A stretch of DNA of 64,000 nucleotides from Dasypus novemcinctus (Eukaryota > Chordata > Mammalia > Cingulata > Dasypodidae): the NCBI RefSeq assembly GCF_030445035.2, contig NC_080680.1, positions 95,423,157-95,487,156 on the forward strand, written 5' to 3'. This document shows, one piece after another, positions 45,472-57,545 of the stretch (the first letter of the stretch is position 1; each line of letters opens with the position of its first letter). Below the pieces are notes generated by a model. That model saw nothing but the letters and a program-made list of their open reading frames with translations, did not search any database and was not told where the DNA came from. Both the position numbers and the translations under genes were made by a program.

Positions 45472-46499
45472 CTAAATCCTAATACAATTTAGGTTGCATT
45501 GAAACTTATGACAAGATAAAGTAATTCAGGATGGGTCTCCAACTTCGTTTGAGATCCTGAGCTTATAGTGATCCATGGCTGTTATTGAAGCTAGACTGAT
45601 TATTTTGAAGATAGTATCAGTCTGTAGTAAAGAATATGGATTGTAGAGATTCTGTTGTTGGGGACATGGGTGAGTCTGAAATGGCCTTGGGGTCAGATTA
45701 TGGCTGGTTTGAGCTAGCCTGTGAAAAGAGCCCTCTCGATACTCTGTGGCTCTTTAAATTCTCATTTTGCAGGAATATCTCAAACTATTAAAGTTTCCTA
45801 ACCCTCATGTTAAAACCATACCATCCCTGTATAGCCTGTCATCAGATATCTGTTCTCTGTAAGAAAGCAATGAATGGTATCAATATAGTAGATTATCTTG
45901 CCCCGCTTAGGACCTTCCTAGTTCACTGCTTTAGCATCTCTCTCCAGGAACACTCTAACCTGGAAGAAGAGGAATCAAGATAATAATGGTCTCATCCTTA
46001 AGCACAACAAGGAGACAACACAGTATGGTGTAAGTCATTGATTCAAATGCATATGTTTTCGTTCTGAGATCTGGACAAGTTACTTTACCTCTTATCCTCA
46101 AATTCAACATCTATAAATTGACAATAGAAATGCTTGGCTTGTGAATTTTGAAAGCTTATATTAATTAACATTCTTTTTGGCACAAGGAACAGAATCTAAC
46201 TGAAGATAACTTAAAACATAAACAAAAAAGGAGAGGGGTTTGTTGGCTCAGATAACTGGAAAGTCCATCCATACCGCAGAGCTAGATACAAAATATCAAG
46301 CAACATCATCTGAACCCTGGTCTCTCTCTGTCTCTGTCTAATGATGTGGAGACAAAGAGAGCCACCATGTTCTCAGCACCACCATGTTCTCAAAGTTAAC
46401 CATCAGCATTAAAAACAAATGGTCTCTTCTGATGGTTATAGAGATAATCAGGTTTTCTCCGGCTTGCAGGAGTCACAGGTGCATCTCTAAACCAAAAAC
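45472..46499. other. No gene; spacer downstream of the receptor
   Basis: AT-rich with a MIR-like relic (46,058-46,135) and a small tandem duplication of ccaccatgttctca (46,362-46,393). A stretch near 46,180-46,300 (ggcacaaggaacagaatcta) looks like an old interspersed repeat that I cannot name. Confidence 0.5.
46058..46135 (+). mobile_element. MIR-like SINE relic
   Basis: The run tggacaagttactttacctc, then 'atcctcaaattcaacatcta' and 'taaattgacaatagaaatgc' follows the MIR core. Diverged. Confidence 0.55.
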
Positions 46500-46676
46500 T
46501 GTGGCCAAAAGAACCAACTAATTTCAATTATCTAGTCTGTGTTGCACACTGCATTCTTGATTTTGGGAAATGAGGTTAGCCCTACCTGAACACACAGAAT
46601 AAGAATGTAGATGAGTGCTTCCTTCAAAATATATTGGGGAGATAAAACTTGCCTACAATGATAGGATAACACATAT

Positions 46677-46691
46677 GAAAATGCCTTTTCT
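46677..46691. repeat. Target-site duplication of the copy B SINE, left
   Basis: gaaaatgccttttct, repeated exactly at 47064-47078. Confidence 0.93.
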
Positions 46692-47063
46692 GGGAAACGG
46701 ACTTGGCCCAGTGGTTAGGGTGTCCGTCTACCACATGGGAGGTCCGCGGTTCAAAGCCCGGGCCTCCTTGACCCGTGTGGAGCTGGTCCATGCGCAGTGC
46801 TGATGCGCGCAAGGAGAGCCCTGCCACGCAGAAGTGTCCCCCGCGTAGGGGAACCCCACACGCAAGGAGTGCACCCTGTAAGGAGAGCCGCCCAGCGTGA
46901 AAGAAAGTGCAGCCTGCCCAGGAATGGCGCCGCCCACACTTCCCATCCCGCTGACGACAACAGAAGCGGACAAAGAAACAAGACGCAGCAAATAGACACA
47001 GAGAACAGACCAGAGAACCAGGGGAGGGAATTAAATAAATAAATAAATCTTTAAAAAAAAAAG
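46692..47063 (+). mobile_element. DAS-type tRNA-derived SINE, copy B only
   Basis: A 372-base element beginning gggaaacggacttggcccag, with an A-box-like TGGCCCAGTGGTTAG and an exact B-box match GGTTCAAAGCC (46,750-46,760). It has a CpG-rich body, then gacacagagaacagaccaga, an (AAAT)n stretch and an A tail. An exact 15-base target-site duplication flanks it, and copy A has the empty site at 196-210. I recognise it as the armadillo DAS-SINE type, which points to the host. Frames across it are shadows. Confidence 0.9.
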
Positions 47064-47078
47064 GAAAATGCCTTTTCT
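47064..47078. repeat. Target-site duplication of the copy B SINE, right
   Basis: gaaaatgccttttct, exact copy of 46677-46691. Confidence 0.93.
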
Positions 47079-47624
47079 GTATTGGTGCTCAACATATTAT
47101 CTCTTTTGCTGCTCTCCTGTCTGTGTGTGTTAGGCATCAATAAGTAGATTTCTAAAGCCTGTCCTGGGCCCTGTGACTTATTAAAATCCTTTTTGATGTT
47201 GACTACTTTCTGAGTAGTACCTCCACCTAAATTTCCCATTGATTGGTTTTGCCTGTAAATTAGTCAAATTTGTTCCATTGCCAATCCACTCAAAAACCCT
47301 CAAGCAATAAAAGGAAGTTTAATACAAGGACACCTGTGTTTATGTATGTTCTAACAGAATCAGATCCTGACCCATGGTTTTTGAAATAGGTAATATGTTT
47401 CACACAGGATACCAAAAAGCAAAAGAGAGAAAGAGGGAAAGAGAGCCAAAGTAGGCAGAAAAGCAAAATAAACAAACAAACAAACCGAAAATGTGCTTTG
47501 AATGTGTTACTAGGCTCAGTTTTGCTTGAAATTCTTGGAGAAACCACATGGGCCACTCCTCAGAGAATCATCTCTCCAGAAAATAGTGAGGCTGAATCAT
47601 TTAATCACTGATTTAAAAAATGAA
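47079..47624. other. No gene; counterpart of 211-749
   Basis: Homologous to copy A over its length. No conserved frame. Confidence 0.6.
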
Positions 47625-49242
47625 AATGATTGCCATAACATATATATAATACAAAATTTCCCATTTTAATACTTTCTAAGTGTGCAATTCAGTGGTATTA
47701 ATCACAGTTACAATATTGTGCTACTATCAGCACTATCCGTTATCCAAACTTTTTCCTGCTCAAAGAGGAATCCTGTACCCATCAAGCAATTTTTCCACTT
47801 TCACCTCCTATTCAGGTCCCTGATTAATCTCTAATCTATTTTCTGTCTCTATTACTTTGATAATTCTAGGTATTTCATGTAAGTGAAATCATAAAATATC
47901 TGTCCTTTTGTGTCTGACTTAGTTCACTCAACATAATGATTGAAGATTCATCTACATTGTATTGTGTCAAAATTTCATTTCTTTAATAGCTGAGTAAAAT
48001 TTATTGCATGCATAGGCCACATTTTTAAATCGTTCATTTGTTGATGGACATATGGGTTACTATCACATTTTGGCTCCTGTGAATAAGCTTCTACAAACAA
48101 GTTAATTGTGAATAAATTATATGCAAGTATCTGTTTGAGTTCCTGTTTTCAATTATTTTGGGTATAGGCCTAGAAGTGGAACTTCTGGCTCATAGGGTAA
48201 TTCTATGTTAAACTTTTTGAGAAACTTCCTAGATGCTTTGCACTGTGGCTACACCATTTTACATTCTCACCAACAAGGTACAAGGTTTCCAATTTCTCTG
48301 AATCCTTGATATTTTCCATATTATTTTTCAATAATAGGCATCCTAGTAGGTGTGAAGTAGTCTCACATTGTGGTTTGGATTTTAATTTCTTCAGTGGCTA
48401 ATGATATTGAAAATGTTTTCATATGCTTATTGGCCATTTGTATATCTTCTTTGGAAAAAAATACCTATTCCAATCATTTGTCTATTTCATAATTGAGTTA
48501 TTTATCTTTTTATCATTGAGTTGTAAATGTACTTTATATATTCTGGATACTAGGCTCATAAAATATACGATTTATAAATATTTTCTCCCAATCCATTGGT
48601 TGTTTTCTCACATTTTTAATGGTGTCCTTTGAAGCACAAAAGTTTTGAATTTATGGAGTCCAATTTATCTATTTTTTTCCCTATTTTAACATGTGCTTCT
48701 AGTGTCTTATCTAAGAAATTGCCAAATCCAAGGTCATGAAGATTTCCCCCTTTGCTTTTTTCTAAATGTTTTATGGTTTTAGTTCTTATGTCCAGGCCCT
48801 TGATCCGTTTTGAGTTGAATATGGTATGAAGTAGGGGGTCCATCTCTATATATTTGCATATGGACAGTCTATTTTCCAGGCACTATTTGTTGAAGAGAAT
48901 ACTCTCTCCATTGAATAGTCTCAGCACCCTTGTTGCAAATCCATTGGCCATGACTGTATGGATTTATTTCTGGACTGAATTCTATTCTTTTTGTCTCTAT
49001 GTTTATCCTTCTTCCAGTATCATGGTGTTTTGATTACTGTAGATTCACAGTAGGTATTGAAATTGGGAAGTGTGAGGCCTCCATATTTGATCTTCTTTTC
49101 CAAGATTGTTTTTGGCTATTTTGGGCACCTTGCAATCCCATATGAATTTGAGGATTAACTTTTCTATTTCTGCAAAAATACTGCTGCAATTTTGATAGGA
49201 ATTGCACAGAATCTGTAGCTCATTTTGAGTAATAGTGACATC
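47625..49242 (-). mobile_element. Old L1 3' fragment, copy B
   Basis: Counterpart of 750-2372 with small differences. Broken ORF2 C-terminal text; the frame at 48616-48843 is a remnant. Confidence 0.85.
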
Positions 49243-51539
49243 TTTTTAAAAAAGCACTTTTATTGAGATATATTCACATACCATACAATCCATCCAAAGT
49301 GTACATTCAGTGGCTTTTAGTATAGTCACAGAGTTTCATCACCATAATTAATTTTATAACATTTTCATTATTCCAAAAAGAAAACTCTATACCTCTTAGT
49401 AGTCATCTCTCTATCCCTTTTTCCTTCCCTAGTCTCACATAACCACTAATCTAATTCTGACTCTATAGATTTACTTATATTTACATTTTATACAAAAGGA
49501 TTCATACAATATGTAATAAAGTCTGTTTTTCTCACTTAACATAGTTTAAAAAATTATTGTAATTTAAAAAAAATAGAGAACCTGTAGGCTTACATAAATG
49601 TCATGTAAACAATTACAGCATCACTGTATACCCCCTATTGTTGACACTTTCTTTTGATGTGGTAACCTTTGTTTCAGTTGATGAAATAATATTAAACTAT
49701 TACTGTTAACTACAGTTCATGGTTTGCATTATGTGTATTTTTCCTATATATAACCCTATTATTACTACATTGTAACAGTGACATACATTTGTTATAGTTT
49801 ATGAAGAACACTTTTAAATCTGTACTATTAAGCAGTCATCTTTCACCGCAGGGTTCACTGTGTATACAGCCCAGTGTTTTATCAAAACTCTAGCGTTCCT
49901 TCTAGTAACATCCACAACCCCAAATTTCCCCCTCCAACCACATTCACATATGTAATTCAGAACTGTTTGTCTTTATTATATACTCACAGTAATGTGTTAC
50001 TATCACCTCTTGCATTTCCGAATATTTACAATCAATTTAAATGAAAGTTATGTGCAAATTAAGCATCAGCTCCCCATTCACTGCCTCCATATTAAATCCT
50101 GGTAACCTATATTCTAGATTCTACTTTATGAGTTTTCTTATTACAATGAGTTCATATTAATTGGATCATATGATATTTGTCCTTTTCTGTTTGGCTCATT
50201 TCACCAATAAAATGTCCTCAGGTTTCATTCATGTTGTTGCATGCATCAGGACTTCTCTCCTTCCATCTGAATAATAATCCATCATATGCATATACTTCAT
50301 TTTTTTCATCTGTTCATCGGTTGATGGACACTGGGGATGCTTCCATCTTCCGACAATTTCGAAAAATGCTGCTATGAACATCAGTGTGCAAATGTCTGTT
50401 TGTGTTTCTGCATTCAGTTATTCTGGGTATATACCTAGCAGTGGGATTGCCAGATCATATGGCAGTCCTATACTTAGCTTCCCAAGGTACCATGAAACTG
50501 CTTCCACAGTGGCTGCACCATTCTGCACTGTCACCAACAATGAATGAGTATTCCTATTTCTCTCCATCCTCTCCAACACTTGTAGTTTTGCTTTTTTAAT
50601 AGTGGCCATTCTAATGGGTCTGAAATGATAGCTTATTGTGGCTTTTATTTGCATTTGCCAGATAGCTGGTGATGTTGAGGATCTTTTCTTGTGCTTTTTA
50701 GCCATTTGTATTCCCTCTTTGGAAAAAATGTCTATTCAAGCCATTTGCTCCATTTTATTGGATTTCTTCTTTTTATTGTTGAGTTGTGGGATTTCTTTAT
50801 GTATTCTGGATACTAAACTGTTATCAGATGTGTGCTCTTATTGACGATAAGTTTTTAATTTTAAGGAGGTCCCATTTATCTATTTTATCTTTCATTGCTT
50901 GTGCTTTGGGTATAAAGCCTAAGAAACAATTTCTCACAAGGTCTCAAAGATGCTTCCCTACATTTTATTCTAGAAATTTTATGGTCCTAGTTCTTATATT
51001 TAGGTCTTTGATCCGTTTGGAGTCAGTTTTTTTATAAGGTGTGTGATTAGGATCTTTTTTCATTCTTTTGGATATGGATATCCAGTTCTCCCAGCACCAT
51101 TTGTTGCAGACACTGTTTTGTCCCAGTTAAGTAGACTTGGCAGGCTTGTGAAATAACAATTGGGCTTAGCTTTGAGAGTCTCTTTCTGAACTCTGTTAGA
51201 CTGCGTTGGCCAATATATGTACCTTTATGCTAGTAACATTGTGTTTTGACTATTCTAGCTTTATAATATGCTTTAAAGTCAGGAATTGTGAGTCCTCCAA
51301 CTTAAGTCTTCTTTTTCAAGATGTTTTTGGCTATTCAGAGAACTTACCCTTCCAAATATATTTCATAACTGGATTTTGTATTTTTGCAAAGTAGGCTGTT
51401 AGAAGTTTAGACTTGCATTGAATGTGTAAATTGATTGGATAGAAGTGACACCCAATCCATGAACATGGGGTGTCTTCCATTTATTTAGGTCTTCTTTGAT
51501 TTCTTTTAGCAATGTTTTTTAGTTTTCTGTGTACAGGTC

Positions 51540-51922
51540 TTTTTTTTTTTTTTCTATCTATACCAACATTTTTCTTTTATTTTCACATATAAACTGATTA
51601 TATTTTTTTCTTTATTTTTTTAAATATTACATTAAAAAATAGAAGAGGTTCCCATATATCTCCCATCCCCTTCCCCCACTCCTCCCATATCAACAACCTC
51701 TTTCAACATCATGGCACATTCATCACATTTGGTGAATACATTTTGGAGCACTCCTACACCATGTGGATAATGGTTTACATTGTAGTATACACTCTCCCCA
51801 AATCCACTCAGTGAGCCATGACAGAACATACAATGTCCAGCATCTGTCCCTGAAGTACCACCTAGGACAACTGCAAGTCCTGAAAATGCCCCTGCATCAT
51901 ATCTATTCTTCCCTCTCCCTAC
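51540..51922 (-). mobile_element. 5'-truncated L1 3' end, copy B only
   Basis: A T-rich start, taaatattacattaaaaaat, then the conserved C-rich block and 'ggtgaatacattttggagca', inserted in ORF2 text. Copy A reads straight through at 'gtgtcctttatatccttgg' (about 5,185-5,203). The target-site duplication is not sharp (gtcttt versus cctttatatcc). Confidence 0.85.
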
Positions 51923-52864
51923 CCTTTATATCCTTGGCTAAATTTATTTCTAGATATCTGATTACTTTAGTTGCCATTGTAAATGGATTTTTTTTCCTTG
52001 ATTTCCTCCTCAGCTTGCCCAATATTAGTGATAGAAACACTACTAAATTTTGTGTGTTGATCTTGTATCCCACAACTTTGTTGAACTTATTTATTAGCTC
52101 TAGTAGCTTTGTTGCAGATTTTTTGGGGGGACTTTTTATATATAAAATCATGTCAAGTGCAAAGAGTGAAAGTTTTACTTCTTCCTTTCAAATCTGTATG
52201 TCTTTTATTTGTTTTTCTTGCCTAACTGGTCCAGCTGGAAATTTTAGCACAATATTGAATAACAGTGGTTACGGTGCATATCCTTGTCTTATTCTCGATC
52301 TTAGAGGGAAAGCTTGCAGTCTTTCACCATTGAGTCTAATGTTTACTGTGAGTTTTTCATGTATGCCCTTTATCATGGTTATGGAAATTTCCATCTATTC
52401 CCAACTTTTAAAGTGTTTTTATCAAGAAAGGATGCTGGATTTTGTCACATTCCTTTTCTGTATCCATCGAGTTGATCATATGACTTTTCCCCTTTGATTT
52501 ATTAATATGATATATTATATTAATTGATTTTCTTGTGTTGAACCACCCTTGCATACCTGTAATAAAACCCACTTCATCAAGGTGTATAATTCCTCAAATG
52601 TACTGTTGGATTCAATTTGCAATTGTTTTGTTGAGGATTTTTGCATCTATATTCATTAGAGAGATCGATCTGTAATTTTCATTTCCAATAGTGTATATTG
52701 CTTTGGTATTAGGGTGATGTTGGCTTCAAAAAATGAGTTAGGTAGTGTTCCCTCCTTTTCAAGTTTTTTGGAAGATTTTAAGCAGGATTGATACTAATTC
52801 TTCTTGGAATGATTGGTAGAATTCACCTGTGAAGGCATCTGGTCCTGGGCTTTTCTTTGCTAGG

Positions 52865-52997
52865 TTTTTAAGAATTTTAAAAATTAATTAAAAAAACTTT
52901 ATAGTACATAAATGTTACTTAAAAATATAGGGTATTTCCATAAGCCGTCCTCCCTCCCTCTCCCACACTTTCCCACATTACCGCCATCCTTCTTTAC
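52865..52997 (-). mobile_element. L1 3'-end-like insert in ORF2, copy B counterpart
   Basis: Counterpart of 6128-6275, with the same A/T-rich then C-rich order (ccgtcctccctccctctccc). Confidence 0.5.
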
Positions 52998-53638
52998 TTT
53001 CTTTACTTGTAATTGCTCTTTCGAGTACTTCTACTTCTTCTAGAGTTAATGGAGGTCATTTATGTGTTTCTAGGACTTCGTACATATAATCTAAGTTGTC
53101 TAATTTGTTTGCATACAGTTGTTATGGTATCCTCTTATGATCTTTTTATTCTGTAGGGTCAGTAGTAATGTACTCCCTCTCATTCCTGATTTTATTTATT
53201 TGTACCTCTCTATTGTTTTATTTGTCATTCAAGCTAAATGTTTTACTGATCTTTTCAAAGAATTTTATTGACCTCAGAGAAACAACTTTGGTTTTGTTCA
53301 TTCTCAATATTGTTTTCTTATTCTCAATTCCATTTATTTCTGCTCTACTTTTTGTTATTTCTTCTTTCATTCATCTTGAGATATTTACTGGTTTCTCTTG
53401 CAATTTCTTCTCTGACCCACTGATTGTTTAAGAATGTGTTGCTTAATTTACATATATTTTTAATTTTCCAATTTTCCACCTGTTATTGATTCATTCCATT
53501 ATGTTCAGAGAAAGTGCTTTGTACAATTTCAATCTTTTAAAATTTGTTGAGCCCTGTTTTGTCACCCAACATGTGGCCTGTCATGGAGAATGATTCATGA
53601 GCACTTGAGAAGAATGTATATTTTGCTGTTTTTGGGTG

Positions 53639-54235
53639 TGTGGTAGTTTGAGATTATTTATAAATCTCCCCCAAAATAAGAATTATGTTTGTAAACTGAT
53701 CCTTTCCTCTGGGTGTGATACCCTTTGATTGTATTAAATTCAAAGGTTTTATATTTAATTGTTTAAATCAAGATTAGGTCTTTGATTCAATCACATCATT
53801 AGGGATAGTCAGGGTTGAGTCCCCATCCCCCGGTGGGCTACTTAAATGGACACTCACTCAAGGAGAACACTCAGTGGAAGACATAGCAGAGGAGAGAACT
53901 TAGTTATGATGCTGGAGTCCTGGGGATAGCTGAGCTATTCACTTGACAGTTGCAGCTGAAGAGACCAGAGACCTGAGCAGCTGAGAAGGACCAGAAAGAA
54001 ATGAATTCTCCAGCCTACAGCTGAAATTGGAAGAAGCTGGAACCATGGAGCTTTAAGAGGAGGAAGGAAGGCTGAACCATAGCAGAGATTGGCAACCATC
54101 TTTGTTGAGAAAGAAACCTTGAGTTGGACTCTTTAGGGCCTTGTAAATGTGAGCTTTAATCCAAATAAATACCCCTTATAAAAAGCAACAGATTTCTGGT
54201 ACTTTGCATCAGCACCCCTTTGGCTGACTAATACA
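53639..54235 (+). mobile_element. MaLR-like solo LTR, copy B counterpart
   Basis: Begins TGTGGTAGTTTGAG and ends GACTAATACA. It is flanked by gggtg (53634-53638) and gagtg (54236-54240), a decayed 5-base target-site duplication. Its start is closer to a classic MaLR terminus than copy A's, where this differs (tgtggaagtt). Confidence 0.78.
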
Positions 54236-55472
54236 GAGTGTAATGTTCTGTATATGTCTTTTAGTCTAGTTCATTTATACTATTATTCAAGTTCTGCTTC
54301 CTTATTGATCCTCTGTCCAGATGTTCTATCTATTGATGCAAGTCATGCTTTGAATTCTCTAACTATTATTGTAGAGATGTCTATTTCTCTCATCAGTTTT
54401 GCTATGTTTTCCATATGTATTTTGGATCTCCCTGGTTAGGTGCATAAATATTTATGAATATAATTTCTTCTTGATAGATTGCTCCTTTTATTAATATATA
54501 ATGTCCATTTATGCCTCAAAACAATTTCATATTTAAAATCAATTTTGATGATATTAGTATAGCCACCACAGCTCTTTTTTGGTTACTGTTTGTGTGGAGT
54601 ATATCCTTCCAGCCTTTCACTTTCCACCTATTTGTGTCCTTGTGTCTAAGGTGAGTATCTTGTAGACAGTATACAGATGGATCATGCTTTTTCGTTGTTG
54701 TTCCTGTTTTGTTTTATTTATTTATTTTTTGATCATGCTTTTTAAAATCCATTATGCCTATCTCTGTACTTTGAGAAGTTTAATCCATTACTGTTCAGTG
54801 TTATTACTGTAAAGGAAGTACTTCAATGATTTTATTCTTTGGTTTTTATATGTCATATCTTATTTCTGTTTTTCTTTTTACCTTTTTACTTATCCCTTAC
54901 TGATAATCTTCATTTCTACACTCTCCTACAATCCTCTCTCTCCTGTCTTTTCCTTTCAGCCTGCAGAATTCCCTTTTGTATTTCTTATAGAGTAGTCTCT
55001 CTTTTACAGACTCTCTCAGTTTCTGTTTATGTGTGAATATTTTAAACTCTCCCTCATTTTTGAAGGACAGTTTTGCCAGATAAAGAATTCTTGGCTGACA
55101 GTTTTTCTCCCCAGTACCTTCATTATATTATACCACTGTCTTTTCACCTCTATGGTTCCTGTTGAGAAATCAGCACATTGTCTTATTGTGTTTCCTTTGT
55201 ATGTAACACACTGCTTTTCTCTTACTGCTTTGAGGAATCTCTCTTTGTCTTTGGATTTGACATTCCATTTAGTATGTGTCTTGCAGTAGGTCTATTATGA
55301 TTTTTTTCTGTTTGGATTATGCTACACTTTTTGGAGATGCATATTTATGTATTTCATAAGAGTTGGGAAATTTTTGGCCATCATTTCTTTAAATATTCTC
55401 TCTGGGTCATGCATGGCACATATGTTTGTGCACTTAATGCTATCATTCAATTTCCTGAAACCATGCTCCATT

Positions 55473-55971
55473 AAAAAAAAAGATTTATTTCTTTCTCCTG
55501 CAGCCTCCCCCCCTTCCCCCCTTTGTCTGCTCTCTGTGTCCATTCTTTGTGTTCTTCTGTGTTTGCTTTTATTCTCATTATGCAGCTCTGTGAACCTATC
55601 CTGAGGCATTCCAGAGTGGGAAGAGGCACTCAATCTCTGCACCACCTCAGCTCCTTGCTTCACTGCATCTCTTATTGTCTCTCCTTTTTGTCTTTTTTTT
55701 TTGTTGTATCATCTTGCTGCACTAGTTTTCCATGTGGGCAAGCACTCCATGCAGGCAAACACTCCTGCATGGGCCAGCACTTCTTCGTGGGGCAGCACTC
55801 CTGCATGGGGCAGCATTCCATGCATGCCAGCACCCCACATGGGCCAGTTCTCCACTTGGGCCAGCTTGCCACGTGGGCCAGCTTGCCTTCACCAGGAGGC
55901 CCTGGGTATTGAACACTGGACATCCTATATGGTAGAAAGGAGCCCAATCACCTGAGGTACATCTGCTTTCC
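55473..55971 (-). mobile_element. tRNA-derived SINE (older DAS type), copy B counterpart
   Basis: Counterpart of 8760-9234. On the plus strand it shows gggtattgaacact (B-box region, one base off) and a body with more of the short 'cagcactcctgcatgggg' units (about 55,736-55,850) than copy A, so the internal repeat number differs between copies. Confidence 0.78.
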
Positions 55972-56715
55972 TGAGCTCAATTTTTAAAATTCTTTTTGAT
56001 CTACCTTCTCTTCTGTTTGTAAGATTTCAAATGTGTAAATATTCACTGATTTTTCTACCTGTTTAATCTGCTCTCCTATGCCTCTAGTGTATTTTTAATC
56101 TCTTCTATTGTGTCTTTCATTCCAATAAGTTATCTTATATTTCTTTTCCTAGTTTCAAATTCTTTATTCTAACCCAGTATCTGCTTGATATCCTTTTTCC
56201 CTTTAGGCATATTTTCATTCATCTCCTTGAATTGATTTAGGAGATTTGTTTCAACCATTTTGATTAGTTGTTCCAAACTAATGTGTCTTTTCCTCCAAAT
56301 TTTTAATTTGTTCCTTCAACTTGGTCATATCTTCCTGTTTTTTACTATGGCTTGTAATTTTTTGTTAATATCTAGGCATCTGGTTATAAATTCATCATTA
56401 GTGAATTTACTTTGCTGGTCAATTACTCTCTCTTGCTTAGTGGTTTATTTCATGGCTTCTCTTTGATTTTTGTTTCAACTTATTCTAAATCTTTAAGATT
56501 GCCCACCTTAACCTATCAAAACAGAGCTAGGGATCCACTAATGTTGAGCAGATCAGATACAAGAGTTCTTGAACATGAAAGACTCCAAAAAACTTTTTTA
56601 CATATTACAGTTTCATGGCCTTTAGCAGATGGCACTGTTTGGTAAACCTTTCCACAGAGGTATCTCTTTTAACCTCAACTGGCTGGTGATTCTGATCTCA
56701 CCAGAGCTGAGATTC

Positions 56716-56730
56716 AAAACAGACTCCATT
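56716..56730. other. Empty site for the copy A truncated L1
   Basis: A single aaaacagactccatt with no insertion, matching both duplicated ends at 9966-9980 and 10601-10615. Confidence 0.93.
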
Positions 56731-57215
56731 GCCAAACTCATTGAAGAGAAACCAATGAGGGCTAATAACTCATGTTTTTCACTTTGGCCTTTTGGTTTTG
56801 TCCCTCTTCCTCCTGGATGTTGTGTAACATTCTCCTGGTCTGCAGACCCACAAAACATCTCCCTCAGACAATGTTTTGCCTTTCCTCCATTGTTCTGGAA
56901 AGAGATTTTAGCTCTGCCACCCTACTCCTATGCAATCTTCCTGTGGATTGGCTTTGTATTAAGGCTTTTCTTTGACATTTGGTTCAACTTATTCTAGACC
57001 TTTAGAATTGCCTGTGCTTAACTAATCAGATTCATTAAATTCTCTTCATCTGATTCTTGTTCTGGGTATACAGTGTAATTTTTAAGATTGCTTTTTTTGT
57101 GCAATTGTTTCACTTCCAGGTAAAAGCTTTCTTTCCTCACTTCCTTCTCCTGGAATCTTGATTAGTTCTGTTTATTTTTGTTTTGACTCTATAGTTTTGT
57201 TTTGTTTTTGGTTTG

Positions 57216-57252
57216 TTTCTTATTTATTTATTTACTTATTTATTTATTTTTA
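57216..57252. repeat. (TATT)n microsatellite
   Basis: About nine tetramers with one interruption, absent from the homologous place in copy A (about 11,190). Confidence 0.8.
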
Positions 57253-57525
57253 CTCTCCTTTCATTTCCTCTAGTTGCTTTTGCTTGGAGGGCAAATTCTG
57301 GGAGAAGGACACCCTGGAGAGGACTTTCACAAGTCAGAATTTGCCAGCCAAAACAGGGCCAGAGACCCATGAAGGGGGCACAAGCCTGTTGCAGAGAGTC
57401 CTAGGAGAAGGTTAGGAAAGATGCCCAAAAGTCTTTCTGTTGGCTTCCTGAAGCTGTACTTTCCTGGCCTGCCCAGAAGATGGCAGTCTTCAGCTAACTG
57501 TTCTCTACAGCCCTAAGGAGGCATT

Positions 57526-57541
57526 GTGTGTGTGTGTGTTT
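57526..57541. repeat. (GT)n microsatellite
   Basis: A short GT run beside the junction of the next insertion. Confidence 0.7.
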
Positions 57542-57545
57542 AACA

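Larger units (their letters stand above)
49243..57520 (-). mobile_element. Old, nearly full-length L1, copy B
   Basis: Counterpart of 2373-11515. It contains the shared MaLR-like LTR (53639-54235), the shared SINE (55473-55971) and an extra L1 3' end (51540-51922), but neither the solo LTR nor the plus-strand truncated L1. ORF2 text runs from about 50,180 to 54,830 and ORF1 from about 54,950 to 56,350, all broken. The leader is at 56,400-57,520. Confidence 0.85.

Noticed and set aside
46692-47063. A possible tRNA gene (A and B box matches)
   Set aside because: The tRNA-like head lacks a full cloverleaf and is attached to a SINE body with an A tail and target-site duplications.
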